From Rhodobacterales bacterium (GTDB lineage Bacteria > Pseudomonadota > Alphaproteobacteria > Rhodobacterales > Rhodobacteraceae), in contig JANXPK010000190.1 of the NCBI GenBank assembly GCA_025357355.1, positions 1 through 8,542 on the forward strand: a DNA stretch of 8,542 bases. Reading direction: 5' to 3'. Within the stretch, counting starts at the first letter, position 1, and every line of letters starts with the position of its first letter. Below the pieces are notes generated by a model. That model saw nothing but the letters and a program-made list of their open reading frames with translations, ran no database searches and had not been told where the DNA came from. Below are positions 1 to 6,322 of this stretch, in pieces. A program made the position numbers and the translations under genes.

Positions 1-1618
1 TGTCGCCATGCACGATGTCGATGCTGCTTTCCGCAATGCCCAGCTTGGACGCGACGATCTGCGCAAACACCGTCTCATGGCTTTGGCCGTGGCTATGCGC
101 CCCGGTCATCACAGAGATATTGCCGGTCGCATTCACCCGCACCGTCGCCACATCGTAAAGCCCGACCCGAGCGCCGAGGATGCCCGCCAGATGGGAGGGT
201 GCGATCCCGCACGCCTCGATCCAGGTTGACAGCCCCATGCCGCGCAGCTTGCCGTTCTTGGCGCTTGCCGCCCGCCGCGCCTCAAACCCCGCCACGTCGC
301 CGTTGCGCATCGCCCGGTCCAGCGTCGCGTGGTAATTGCCGATGTCATAGGCAAGGCCTACCGGCGTCGTATAGGGGAACATGTCCGTGGTGATGAAGTT
401 CTTGCGACGCACCTCGAACGGGTCAAGGCTCAACTCGCGGCACATCTTGTCGATCACCCGCTCAAGACTGAAGGTTGCCTCAGGCCGCCCGGCACCTCGG
501 TAAGCATCCACCGGGGCGGTATTGGTGAACACCGTCTTCACGTTCACATAGACGTTGGGCACCTTGTAGGGCCCCGCCATCAGCGTGCCGTGCAGGAATG
601 TCGGCGTCACGGTCGAGAAGTTCGACAGATAGGCGCCTACATTCGCCATCGTCTCGGTGCGGAACGCGATGAAGGTGCCGTCCTTCTCGCAGGCCAGTTC
701 GATCTTGGTCACATGGTCACGGCCATGGGCATCGGTCAGGAAACTTTCCGACCGCTCCGCCGTCCACTTCACCGCCCGCTTCAGCTTCTTGGCCGCCGCC
801 AAGACCAAAGCCTCTTCGCCATAGTGATAGATCTTGGAGCCAAAGCCGCCGCCGACATCCGGCGACACCACCGTCAGCTTGTTCTCCGGTATCCCCATCA
901 CGAAGGCCGCGATCAGAAGCCGCGTCACATGCGGGTTCTGACTGGTGGTGGTCAGCTTGTAGTCGCCGGTGCCGGGATAATACTCGCCGATCGAGCAGCG
1001 CGGCTCGATCGCATTGGGCACCAGCCGGTTGTTGACGAGGTTCAGCGTGGTGACATGGGGGGCTGCCTTGATCGCCGCATCGACCGCTGCCCGGTTGTCC
1101 TCGACCCAGCCCCAGTCAAAGCACTGGTTGTCCGGCAACTCCTCATGCACGCGGTTCGTGGTGTCGGCCAGCGCTGTCCGCATATCGACAATTGCAGGTA
1201 ACTCTTCGATCACCGAGGCATCGGCCACCGCCTGTGCTGCATCCTTGGCCTCGTTATAGCTCTGTGCCACCACGGCGGCATAGGCGTCGCCGACATGGCG
1301 CACCTTGCCATAAGCCAGCACGGGCCGCTTGGGCTCGCGCATCGGCTCGCCATTGCGCGACTTGATCAGCCAGCCCGCCGGGTTGCCGCCAACGTCCTTG
1401 AAATCCTCGCCGGTGAAAACCGCCAGCACGCCAGGCATCCCCATGGCCGCCGCAGCCCCCACCGATTTGATGCGCCCGTGTGCGACGTTCGAGCGGACCA
1501 TGACCGCATAGGCTTGCCCATGCACCGTGATGTCATCGGTATAATGTCCGGTCCCCGTCAGGAACCGGATGTCCTCGCGCCGCTTCATGCTGGCGCCAAT
1601 CCCGTGATCTTTCGGCAT
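1..1618 (-). CDS. coxL: Molybdenum hydroxylase large subunit, form II CoxL-like (partial, 3' end beyond window)
   Basis: This is the catalytic molybdopterin subunit of an aerobic CO-dehydrogenase/xanthine-oxidase family enzyme, which hydroxylates or oxidises a small substrate at a Mo centre. The reading frame opens at an ATG at 1618 and stays open to the left edge, giving about 539 of the usual 780-800 residues. The start follows a GGGGGA ribosome site by 5 bases, and only 9 bases separate it from the coxS stop codon, so the two are co-transcribed. Visible motifs are the N-terminal KRREDIRFLTG segment, GGGFGSK at residues 256-262, AYRGAGR at residues 372-378, and a cofactor-binding GAHSHGQSHET near the edge. 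AYRGAGR is the form II active-site loop. Genuine form I CO dehydrogenases have AYxCSFR with the copper-ligating cysteine, which is absent here, so CO as substrate is doubtful. The C-terminal part with the expected catalytic Glu lies outside the window. A coxM (FAD) gene is not seen and may lie further left. Confidence 0.95.
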   Translation of the reverse strand, partial: MPKDHGIGASMKRREDIRFLTGTGHYTDDITVHGQAYAVMVRSNVAHGRIKSVGAAAAMGMPGVLAVFTGEDFKDVGGNPAGWLIKSRNGEPMREPKRPVLAYGKVRHVGDAYAAVVAQSYNEAKDAAQAVADASVIEELPAIVDMRTALADTTNRVHEELPDNQCFDWGWVEDNRAAVDAAIKAAPHVTTLNLVNNRLVPNAIEPRCSIGEYYPGTGDYKLTTTSQNPHVTRLLIAAFVMGIPENKLTVVSPDVGGGFGSKIYHYGEEALVLAAAKKLKRAVKWTAERSESFLTDAHGRDHVTKIELACEKDGTFIAFRTETMANVGAYLSNFSTVTPTFLHGTLMAGPYKVPNVYVNVKTVFTNTAPVDAYRGAGRPEATFSLERVIDKMCRELSLDPFEVRRKNFITTDMFPYTTPVGLAYDIGNYHATLDRAMRNGDVAGFEARRAASAKNGKLRGMGLSTWIEACGIAPSHLAGILGARVGLYDVATVRVNATGNISVMTGAHSHGQSHETVFAQIVASKLGIAESSIDIVHGD

Positions 1619-1627
1619 GTTGTCCCC

Positions 1628-2113
1628 CTATTCCGCGGCCATGGCGTTGGCGTCCTGCCCGGACGCCGCCAGCACGGCCTTGACGATGTTGTGATACCCG
1701 GTGCAACGGCACAGGTTGCCGTCAAGCCCCGCCCGCACTTCGGCTTCGCTTGGCTTGGGATTGTCTTTCAAAAGCGCCGCCGTCGTCATCACCATGCCCG
1801 GCGTACAGAACCCGCATTGCAGCCCGTGGTGGTCCTGAAAGGCCTGCTGGATCACGCCCAGCGAGCCATCGGCATTGGCCATGCCCTCGATGGTTTTCAC
1901 CTTGGCACCCGCCACGTCCTGCGCAAAGACCGAACAGCTCTTGACCGCCACGCCGTCCACATGCACCACGCACGATCCGCATTGCGTGGTGTCGCACCCG
2001 ACATGCGTGCCGGTCAGCCCCAGCCCCTCGCGCAGATAAGCCGACAACAGCGTCCGCCCCTCACAGTCTGCCGAAACGGCCATGCCGTTCACGGTCATCG
2101 TCACTTTCGTCAT
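1628..2113 (-). CDS. coxS: [2Fe-2S] iron-sulfur subunit of CoxL-type molybdenum hydroxylase
   Basis: This small subunit passes electrons from the Mo centre of the large subunit to the FAD subunit through two [2Fe-2S] clusters. It has 161 residues, normal for the family. The N-terminal plant-ferredoxin-like domain has cysteines at 40, 45, 48 and 60 (GCDTTQCGSC followed by KSC). The C-terminal helical [2Fe-2S] domain has CGFC at 100-103 and CRC at 135-137 inside the family signature LCRCTGYHNIV. All eight cluster ligands are present. The ATG at 2113 is supported by a strong GGGAGGA ribosome site (plus-strand 2120-2126) 6 bases upstream. It sits between coxG (39 bases upstream) and coxL (9 bases downstream), so all three form one transcript. 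There is no signal peptide, consistent with a cytoplasmic complex. The short C-terminal extension after residue 150 (GQDANAMAAE) is not a recognised domain. Confidence 0.97.
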   Translation of the reverse strand: MTKVTMTVNGMAVSADCEGRTLLSAYLREGLGLTGTHVGCDTTQCGSCVVHVDGVAVKSCSVFAQDVAGAKVKTIEGMANADGSLGVIQQAFQDHHGLQCGFCTPGMVMTTAALLKDNPKPSEAEVRAGLDGNLCRCTGYHNIVKAVLAASGQDANAMAAE

Positions 2114-2152
2114 AGTCTTTCCTCCCAGAAATTCTGTTGTCCTGGAGCGGGT

Positions 2153-2677
2153 TCAGCCGATCAGGCGTTTGAACCAGCCCTTTTTCTTGGCATCCGGTTC
2201 GGCAGGCTCCGCCGCTAACTCTGGCTCTTCTGCGGGGCCCTCGATGGCATGCTGGAACCGGTCAAAGAATTGTTCCGCCATCATCCTGGCAAAGCCGTCA
2301 ATGATCCGGCTGCCCAGTTGCGCGATCTTGCCGCCGACCTGGGCGTCGACCTCATAAGTCAGCCTGGTGCCGCCGCCCTCAACAGGCGCCATCGTCACAT
2401 TGGCGCCGCCCCTGGCATAGCCTGCCACACCGCCCTGCCCCTCACCGGCGATGCGCAATGACCGGCCCTCGACGATGTCCGACAACGTGACCTTTCCGGC
2501 AAAGCGCGCCTTGACCGGCCCAACCTTTTGGACAACCACGGCCTCGAACCCGTCGGCCACGTTGCCAGTCAGGCTTTCGCAGCCGGGCACGCATTGCCGC
2601 AGCACTTCTGGGTCCAGAACCGCTTCCCAGACGACGGCAGGCTCCGCCGCGATGTGCCGTTCTTCCGCCAGCTTCAT
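2153..2677 (-). CDS. coxG: CoxG-like SRPBCC accessory protein of the molybdenum hydroxylase operon
   Basis: This is a 174-residue CoxG-family protein with a START/Bet v1-like fold. Family members are thought to help assemble or membrane-anchor CO-dehydrogenase-type enzymes. The SRPBCC domain covers roughly residues 1-145, with typical landmarks MKLAEERHI at the start, VLRQCVPGCESL near residue 30, and a final amphipathic helix around FARMMAEQFFDRF. An Ala/Pro/Glu-rich linker follows, and the protein ends in a basic, aromatic tail, KKKGWFKRLIG. That tail could act as a peripheral membrane or partner-docking segment (inference). It lacks the long hydrophobic C-terminal helix of some CoxG proteins. 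The ATG at 2677 is chosen because GGAGAG lies 7 bases upstream. The frame extends a further 22 codons upstream, but those residues do not look like the family and have no good ribosome site. It is the first gene of the coxG-coxS-coxL unit. Confidence 0.93.
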   Translation of the reverse strand: MKLAEERHIAAEPAVVWEAVLDPEVLRQCVPGCESLTGNVADGFEAVVVQKVGPVKARFAGKVTLSDIVEGRSLRIAGEGQGGVAGYARGGANVTMAPVEGGGTRLTYEVDAQVGGKIAQLGSRIIDGFARMMAEQFFDRFQHAIEGPAEEPELAAEPAEPDAKKKGWFKRLIG

Positions 2678-2763
2678 GAAGGGACTCTCCAGCCAAAATA
2701 ACCGGCCTGACCCCGTTGTGCCCGATAAATTTCCGCCTGTCATCAGTCCTGATGCGAATAGGC

Positions 2764-2791
2764 GCTGGGCGGCCCCAAAGGACCGCCCAGC
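2764..2791 (-). promoter_or_regulatory. 12-bp stem-loop upstream of coxG
   Basis: The arms GCTGGGCGG (2764-2772) and CCGCCCAGC (2783-2791) are exact inverted complements. Read on the minus strand the stem extends inward by a G-U pair and two G-C pairs, giving 12 pairs closed by a four-base UUUG loop. No U-run follows on the minus strand (GCCTATTCGC comes next), so it is a poor intrinsic terminator there. It lies about 90 bases ahead of the coxG start and about 100 bases past the spike-gene stop. It could be a 5' leader element of the cox operon, a processing or stability stem on the 3' end of the spike transcript, or part of a tandem terminator with the element at 2836-2877. Confidence 0.55.
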
Positions 2792-2794
2792 ACC

Positions 2795-2812
2795 GACTAA
2801 ATCCAGTTAGTC
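2795..2812. repeat. Perfect short palindrome GACTAA-N6-TTAGTC
   Basis: GACTAA at 2795-2800 and TTAGTC at 2807-2812 are exact inverted repeats around a six-base spacer (ATCCAG). The element is 3 bases from the hairpin at 2764-2791 and is AT-richer than its surroundings. The 18-base span with two-fold symmetry is the size expected for a dimeric-repressor operator, possibly for the coxG-coxS-coxL operon, but no promoter hexamers are convincing nearby. It could equally form a small RNA hairpin. Confidence 0.4.
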
Positions 2813-2835
2813 TAAAATTTCACTTCACTTTGGCA

Positions 2836-2877
2836 CAAATACTCCACCGGGGGTGTGGGGGGTGTGAACCCCCCCAC
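2836..2877 (-). terminator. Stem-loop plus GGAGTATTTG motif after the spike gene
   Basis: Sixteen bases after the spike-gene stop the minus strand forms a GTGGGGGG/CCCCCCAC stem (plus-strand arms 2870-2877 and 2855-2862) with a 7-base loop. After 9 bases comes GGAGTATTTG (plus-strand 2836-2845), then GCCAAAGTGAAG. From memory, C/G-rich hairpin followed by GGAGTATTT and a purine-rich tail is a common gene-end arrangement in Rhodobacterales. It is not a classic U-run terminator. Its position directly behind a stop codon, pointing the right way, supports a terminator or 3'-end processing role. A related GGAGTATTTG occurs at the end of nadD (6978-6987). Confidence 0.65.
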
Positions 2878-2892
2878 TGTCGCCGCCATACC

Positions 2893-5181
2893 TTAGAGCG
2901 GGTTGTCACAGCGCAACGTCACCTGCATGATGCCCTTGACCGGAGCCGGCCATTTCAGGTTAACCAGATTGTGCCCCGCTCCCTGTTCGACCTGGGTGTA
3001 CGGCGTCACAAACTGCGCGGCACTGGCGGTGTTGGTGACAGCCCCCTCAGCCACCAGTGCCGTCACATTGCGCGCCCACGACCCGAACGGCAGATAGGCC
3101 GAAGCATCGACGCTCCAGGTGTCGGCCTCGGTGTTCTGGCTGTGCTGCACGAAAACCGGGCTCACCGTCGGCTGGGCCACCGCGTTGAAGGTGTTGTTCT
3201 CGAACGTGACGTTGCGGAACGAGTTGAAGGCCAGCACGGCATAGGTTGTATCCACCATCTCGATCCGGTCAATCGCCGAATTCACCCCGCGGAAAGCATT
3301 GTTGGCGACGGTGTAGCCGTTCAGCGAATGGCCGGTTCCGCGTGGCGTGATCACCAGCCAGCGAAACCACGGCGCTACATCCGAGGCCGTGAAGATGTTG
3401 CCGCTGATCACCAGCCCGCCGAAGGTGTATTCGTTGTTGAAATCGGGTTGGTCGTCATGCTCGTTCGACATCTCGATGAAACAGTTGTCGACATAGTTGC
3501 CGGTGAAGAACGTCTTGACGTTGGGCAGGGTCAGCACAACCCCCGCCTTGCGCACGCCCGCCGTCTCGTTGTCGCCGCCAAAGAAATGGTTGCCCAGAAA
3601 CATGTGCCCGGTGCCGTTCAGCACGCCAAAATGGGCGAACTGACTGCAGCGGTTCAGCCGGATCTTGCTGTCGTTGGCATTGACGTTGAACGCAATCGTG
3701 GTCCGGCTCTGGGCCGGCAGGCCCATTTCGTTCGAAATGAACTGACAACGGTCGATCTGCAGATCCTGACAGCCGCCGCCGATCGAGGTGATGCCACGAT
3801 CCTTGGGCCGGTTGATCACGCAATCGGCCACCCGGAACAGCGCGCCATCGGGGGCCAGCAGGATCGTGCTGGCCAACCCGTTGCCGATAAACTCGATCTC
3901 CGCGGTTTCAAACTTGGTCAGCGCTGAAAAGCCCGAAAAGTCGAGCATGTACTTGTAACGGTCAAAGGTGAAGGTCCGTGTGCCCGCCGCGGCCCACAAC
4001 GGCTGGCTCAGTTCCAGCGTGCCCGCGCTGATGTTGCGGGACTTGACGTAAACCTCGCGCCCAACCCCGGTGCCGCTGATATGGGCGCCCACTGGCACGT
4101 TAGCAACGTTCGCGACCCCGGTCAGCCGTGCCGATTGCGCGGTCGAATAGGTCGCGACCGAGGTCACCGTAGCGGTGCTCCACGCGGTCGAGGTGATTGC
4201 CGTCAACTGACCGTTGCGCAACACCCGCCGCTGGGCAAAGGTGGTCAACCCGCACAAGGCCGCCACATCAATCGGCGCATCGATCTCGACCTGCAAGCCG
4301 CCGAGGTTCAATTCGACATGGTCGGTGTAAAAGAACAGCGCCTGCAACGCCTTCTTGAAGCCCGCCAACTCGCCGCCAAACGCCGCCGTATAGCTTGGCA
4401 GATCGAAATTGCGCCGCATCGACATCACGGCGGCGGCAGGCATGGTAACCGTGCCTTCGAAATGCACCGGATTCTCGAAGGTCATCGAAGCGGACAGGAA
4501 ATAGTTGCCCGGACTGACCAGCACGGTCTTGCCCGCTGCGGCATTGTCCGCGGCGTTGAAAGCCACCAGATCGTCGGTCACCCCGTCGCCCTTGGCCCCA
4601 TAGTCGCGCACGTCGACCCAGTTGAACATCACCGAAAAGAAGACGTCAGAGACATCCTCGATCACGATATCCTCGATCCGCACCACGCCGCCGGTGGCGC
4701 CTGTAAGGTCCAGCCCGAAATGGCCGTTGACCGGAGCCAGCCCCCAGACCATGTCGACGCCTTGCCGGTTGCCCGACCCGATGATGGCCGTGACCGTGAC
4801 GATCTGACCATAGGTCGTCAGGGCCACCGAAGGCCCGGTCTGCACGGCAGAGCCGACATTGGCGCCCGAACTATCGCCCGCCCAGCCCGCGATGCGCACC
4901 GACGGCAGCGCCCCGCTCATCGCCTTGACCTTGGCCGTCACCCGCAGATACAGGCCCGGCTCGACCGGGATCGACTGAAAGCAGCGCAGCTTCATCGTTG
5001 ACAGGGTCTTGGTCAACTCCAGACAGCCGCCAAAATCCTGATCGGTCGGAACGTAAGCGGCGTTGGACTGGGCCAGATAGCTGCCCTGCCCGGTCAGCCC
5101 ATCTTCCCGCGACCACAGGTTCAGCCCCGCCGCGAATGGCGGCGGCATCAGCACCAGACCCTCGGTAATTGCCTTGTTCAT
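2893..5181 (-). CDS. Pectate-lyase-fold (parallel beta-helix) spike protein, candidate GTA/phage head spike
   Basis: This 762-residue protein probably makes a trimeric beta-helical spike that binds or trims a surface polysaccharide. An N-terminal beta-rich domain (about residues 20-185) is followed by WVDVRDYGAKGDGVTDD at about 188-204, the hallmark entry of Pectate_lyase_3/glycosyl-hydrolase-28-like helices. From there to about residue 690 there are asparagine-containing helix rungs such as MFLGNHFFGG, FFTGNYVDN, VISGNIFTA and FENNTFNA. A small beta C-terminal domain ends in CDNPL. There is no signal peptide, which argues against a secreted pectinase and for a virion component assembled in the cytoplasm. 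The ATG at 5181 has GAGGG 7 bases upstream and is preferred over the TTG two codons earlier. The gene stands alone. The RcGTA head spikes (GhsA/GhsB) of Rhodobacter capsulatus are encoded away from the main GTA cluster, and I suggest a GhsB-like role, which is inference. A prophage tailspike remnant is the alternative. Confidence 0.88.
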   Translation of the reverse strand: MNKAITEGLVLMPPPFAAGLNLWSREDGLTGQGSYLAQSNAAYVPTDQDFGGCLELTKTLSTMKLRCFQSIPVEPGLYLRVTAKVKAMSGALPSVRIAGWAGDSSGANVGSAVQTGPSVALTTYGQIVTVTAIIGSGNRQGVDMVWGLAPVNGHFGLDLTGATGGVVRIEDIVIEDVSDVFFSVMFNWVDVRDYGAKGDGVTDDLVAFNAADNAAAGKTVLVSPGNYFLSASMTFENPVHFEGTVTMPAAAVMSMRRNFDLPSYTAAFGGELAGFKKALQALFFYTDHVELNLGGLQVEIDAPIDVAALCGLTTFAQRRVLRNGQLTAITSTAWSTATVTSVATYSTAQSARLTGVANVANVPVGAHISGTGVGREVYVKSRNISAGTLELSQPLWAAAGTRTFTFDRYKYMLDFSGFSALTKFETAEIEFIGNGLASTILLAPDGALFRVADCVINRPKDRGITSIGGGCQDLQIDRCQFISNEMGLPAQSRTTIAFNVNANDSKIRLNRCSQFAHFGVLNGTGHMFLGNHFFGGDNETAGVRKAGVVLTLPNVKTFFTGNYVDNCFIEMSNEHDDQPDFNNEYTFGGLVISGNIFTASDVAPWFRWLVITPRGTGHSLNGYTVANNAFRGVNSAIDRIEMVDTTYAVLAFNSFRNVTFENNTFNAVAQPTVSPVFVQHSQNTEADTWSVDASAYLPFGSWARNVTALVAEGAVTNTASAAQFVTPYTQVEQGAGHNLVNLKWPAPVKGIMQVTLRCDNPL

Positions 5182-5188
5182 TCCCAAA

Positions 5189-5258
5189 CCCTCGTCCGTT
5201 ACTGCCTAAGGGGCGCATCGCCCGTGCGGCAAAAGGGTTACCAAGGCAGAGTTAACGG
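5189..5258 (-). promoter_or_regulatory. Structured leader of the spike gene (nested stem-loops and ribosome site)
   Basis: Immediately 5' of the spike gene, CCGTTA-CTGCCT (5196-5207) pairs with AGGCAG-AG-TTAACGG (5244-5258) as two 6-bp helices separated by a three-base bulge. Nested inside is a perfect GGGCG-CAT-CGCCC hairpin (5211-5223). The ribosome site GAGGG (plus-strand 5189-5193) comes just after the structure on the minus strand. The outer right arm also contains TTAA-N7-TTGG (5241-5255), a degenerate version of the CtrA consensus TTAA-N7-TTAA. Either a DNA-level operator or an RNA leader affecting translation would fit. The rest of 5182-5308 shows no convincing promoter hexamers. Confidence 0.45.
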
Positions 5259-5308
5259 CGGGAAAGGCGGGCGCACGGTCAGGGCAAGCGGCGCGCAACG
5301 GTCCGGGG

Positions 5309-6184
5309 CTACAAGGACTTGGCAAACCAATGGGTAGAGGGGAAGCCGGAATAGGCCTGCGTCGGGCTCCAGCCGGTCTTTTGGTACAGGGCGATCGCAT
5401 CGGTCAATCCGGCGTTGGTGTCGAGCTTCAACTGTGTCATGCCCAGCTTGCGGGCCTGCTCCTCGACCGCCAGCATCAAACGCCGCGCCAAGCCCTGCCC
5501 GCGCGCATCCGGCGCCACCCACAGCCGCTTGACTTCGCCCAGACCAGGCACAAGCGTTCGGAGCGACACGCAACCGATCGCCAGATCGTCCGACCAGGCA
5601 ATGAGGAAAGCGCCGTTGGGCGGGCGGTAGCGGTCGGCATGGGGGTCGGGCAGCGGAAGATGATCATGCCGCATGCCGTCGATCTGGGCGACGAGAAGGT
5701 CGAAATAGGCCTGCAGGCACGCCTGAGCGGCCGGGTCGTCAGGGTCGGCAAGGCGAACTTCGGTCTGGCCGCGGTTCAGCACCGTGGCAATCAGGTCCAT
5801 CGCTGCCAGAAACACTGCGGAATTCGGCGCGGCAGCAACAAGGCCTTTGGCGCTGTCATCGCTGAGGCGGTTGTACAGCGCGACCTCGTCCGCACCTGCG
5901 CCGGTCAGCCGGGCGAGGCGACGGCGGCCATCGCCCTCATGCCGGGCGAGCGTGATCAGACCTTCACGTTCCAGGCTGCGCAATATCCGGCTGAACTGGC
6001 CGGAATCGAGGCCAAGACCGGCGCGGATGGCCGTCAGATCGCCCGACTGACGCGGGATTTGCCACAGCACCCGGGCAACCCCCAGCGGCCGCCCGCGCCC
6101 AAGGAACGAGGCATCCAGCGCCCCGGCCTCGCGGGTGACGGCGCGATGAAACCGGCGGATGCGGGCGGCGGGGTCAGGCGGCAT
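5309..6184 (-). CDS. MarR-family regulator fused to GNAT N-acetyltransferase
   Basis: This 291-residue two-domain protein has an N-terminal MarR-type winged helix-turn-helix and a C-terminal acetyl-CoA-dependent GNAT domain. The DNA-binding part covers about residues 8-140, with a likely recognition helix in DSGQFSRILRSLEREGLI (60-77) and a basic wing RHEGDGRRRLARLT (81-94). The GNAT domain (about 150-291) has VKRLWVAPDARGQGLARRL with the pyrophosphate-binding RGQGLA at 228-233, followed by KLDTNAGLTDAIALYQKTGW, typical of motif B. The acetyl acceptor and inducer are unknown. The ATG at 6184 is chosen over a GTG two codons upstream. Neither has a clear ribosome site, and a promoter positioned just upstream suggests a leaderless message. 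A 26-bp near-palindrome overlaps that promoter and the start codon, so autorepression is likely. It is divergent from nadD and upstream of the spike gene, with 127 bases between them. Confidence 0.93.
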   Translation of the reverse strand: MPPDPAARIRRFHRAVTREAGALDASFLGRGRPLGVARVLWQIPRQSGDLTAIRAGLGLDSGQFSRILRSLEREGLITLARHEGDGRRRLARLTGAGADEVALYNRLSDDSAKGLVAAAPNSAVFLAAMDLIATVLNRGQTEVRLADPDDPAAQACLQAYFDLLVAQIDGMRHDHLPLPDPHADRYRPPNGAFLIAWSDDLAIGCVSLRTLVPGLGEVKRLWVAPDARGQGLARRLMLAVEEQARKLGMTQLKLDTNAGLTDAIALYQKTGWSPTQAYSGFPSTHWFAKSL

Positions 6185-6209
6185 GATCACTGACCGTAGT
6201 CAGGTATCA
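6184..6209. promoter_or_regulatory. Near-palindromic candidate operator at the MarR-GNAT start
   Basis: Two 11-base arms flank a CGTA spacer: TGATCACTGAC (6184-6194) and GTCAGGTATCA (6199-6209). They are inverted complements at 9 of 11 positions, with the core TGAC-CGTA-GTCA. The element covers the start codon and the proposed -10 hexamer of the MarR-GNAT gene. That location, and the dimeric symmetry expected of MarR-type proteins, point to autoregulation. The length is at the upper end for a MarR site. Confidence 0.6.
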
Positions 6210-6220
6210 ACCCCTGTCAA
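6193..6220 (-). promoter_or_regulatory. Candidate promoter of the MarR-GNAT gene (leaderless)
   Basis: On the minus strand a perfect -35 hexamer TTGACA (plus-strand 6215-6220) is followed after 16 bases by TACGGT (plus-strand 6193-6198), a weak -10 matching TATAAT at three positions. Transcription from such a promoter would start at or within a few bases of the ATG at 6184, in agreement with the missing ribosome site. The -10 lies inside the near-palindrome, so bound repressor would block RNA polymerase. Confidence 0.5.
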
Positions 6221-6238
6221 GCGGTCATCCAGCGGAGC

Positions 6239-6283
6239 GGCCAAGCGGCCGCGCTGTCTTTAGTCGCCTCTGGCCAAGTGGCC
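6239..6283. repeat. Paired GGCCAAGYGGCC boxes
   Basis: GGCCAAGCGGCC at 6239-6250 and GGCCAAGTGGCC at 6272-6283 match at 11 of 12 positions. They are spaced exactly 33 bases start to start, about three helical turns, so both would face the same side of the DNA. They lie in the divergent spacer between the MarR-GNAT gene and nadD. They could be paired binding sites for a regulator of either gene. Chance similarity in GC-rich DNA is possible. Confidence 0.35.
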
Positions 6284-6322
6284 AACCGGCTCCGTGTCGC
6301 TTGCCCGACCGTCGGCGTTGAC

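Noticed and set aside
1..1618. Form I (true) CO dehydrogenase large subunit
   Set aside because: The active-site loop is AYRGAGR, without the cysteine of AYxCSFR.
329..2218. Long plus-strand open frames (329-1201 and 1295-2218) opposite the cox genes
   Set aside because: They lie antisense to coxL and coxS, which have clear family motifs and ribosome sites. The predicted products are rich in His and Arg without domains, typical of antisense frames in GC-rich DNA.
2716..5001. Plus-strand open frames of 403 and 306 codons opposite the spike gene
   Set aside because: They mirror the minus-strand beta-helix frame, have low-complexity His/Arg/Gly composition and no recognisable motifs or ribosome sites.
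2893..5181. Secreted pectate lyase or polygalacturonase
   Set aside because: There is no signal peptide or membrane segment, and Pectate_lyase_3-type folds are common in virion spikes. Enzymatic activity is possible but not shown by the sequence.
5330..6193. 287-codon plus-strand open frame opposite the MarR-GNAT gene
   Set aside because: The minus strand encodes two recognisable domains across this whole interval; the plus product has no domain.
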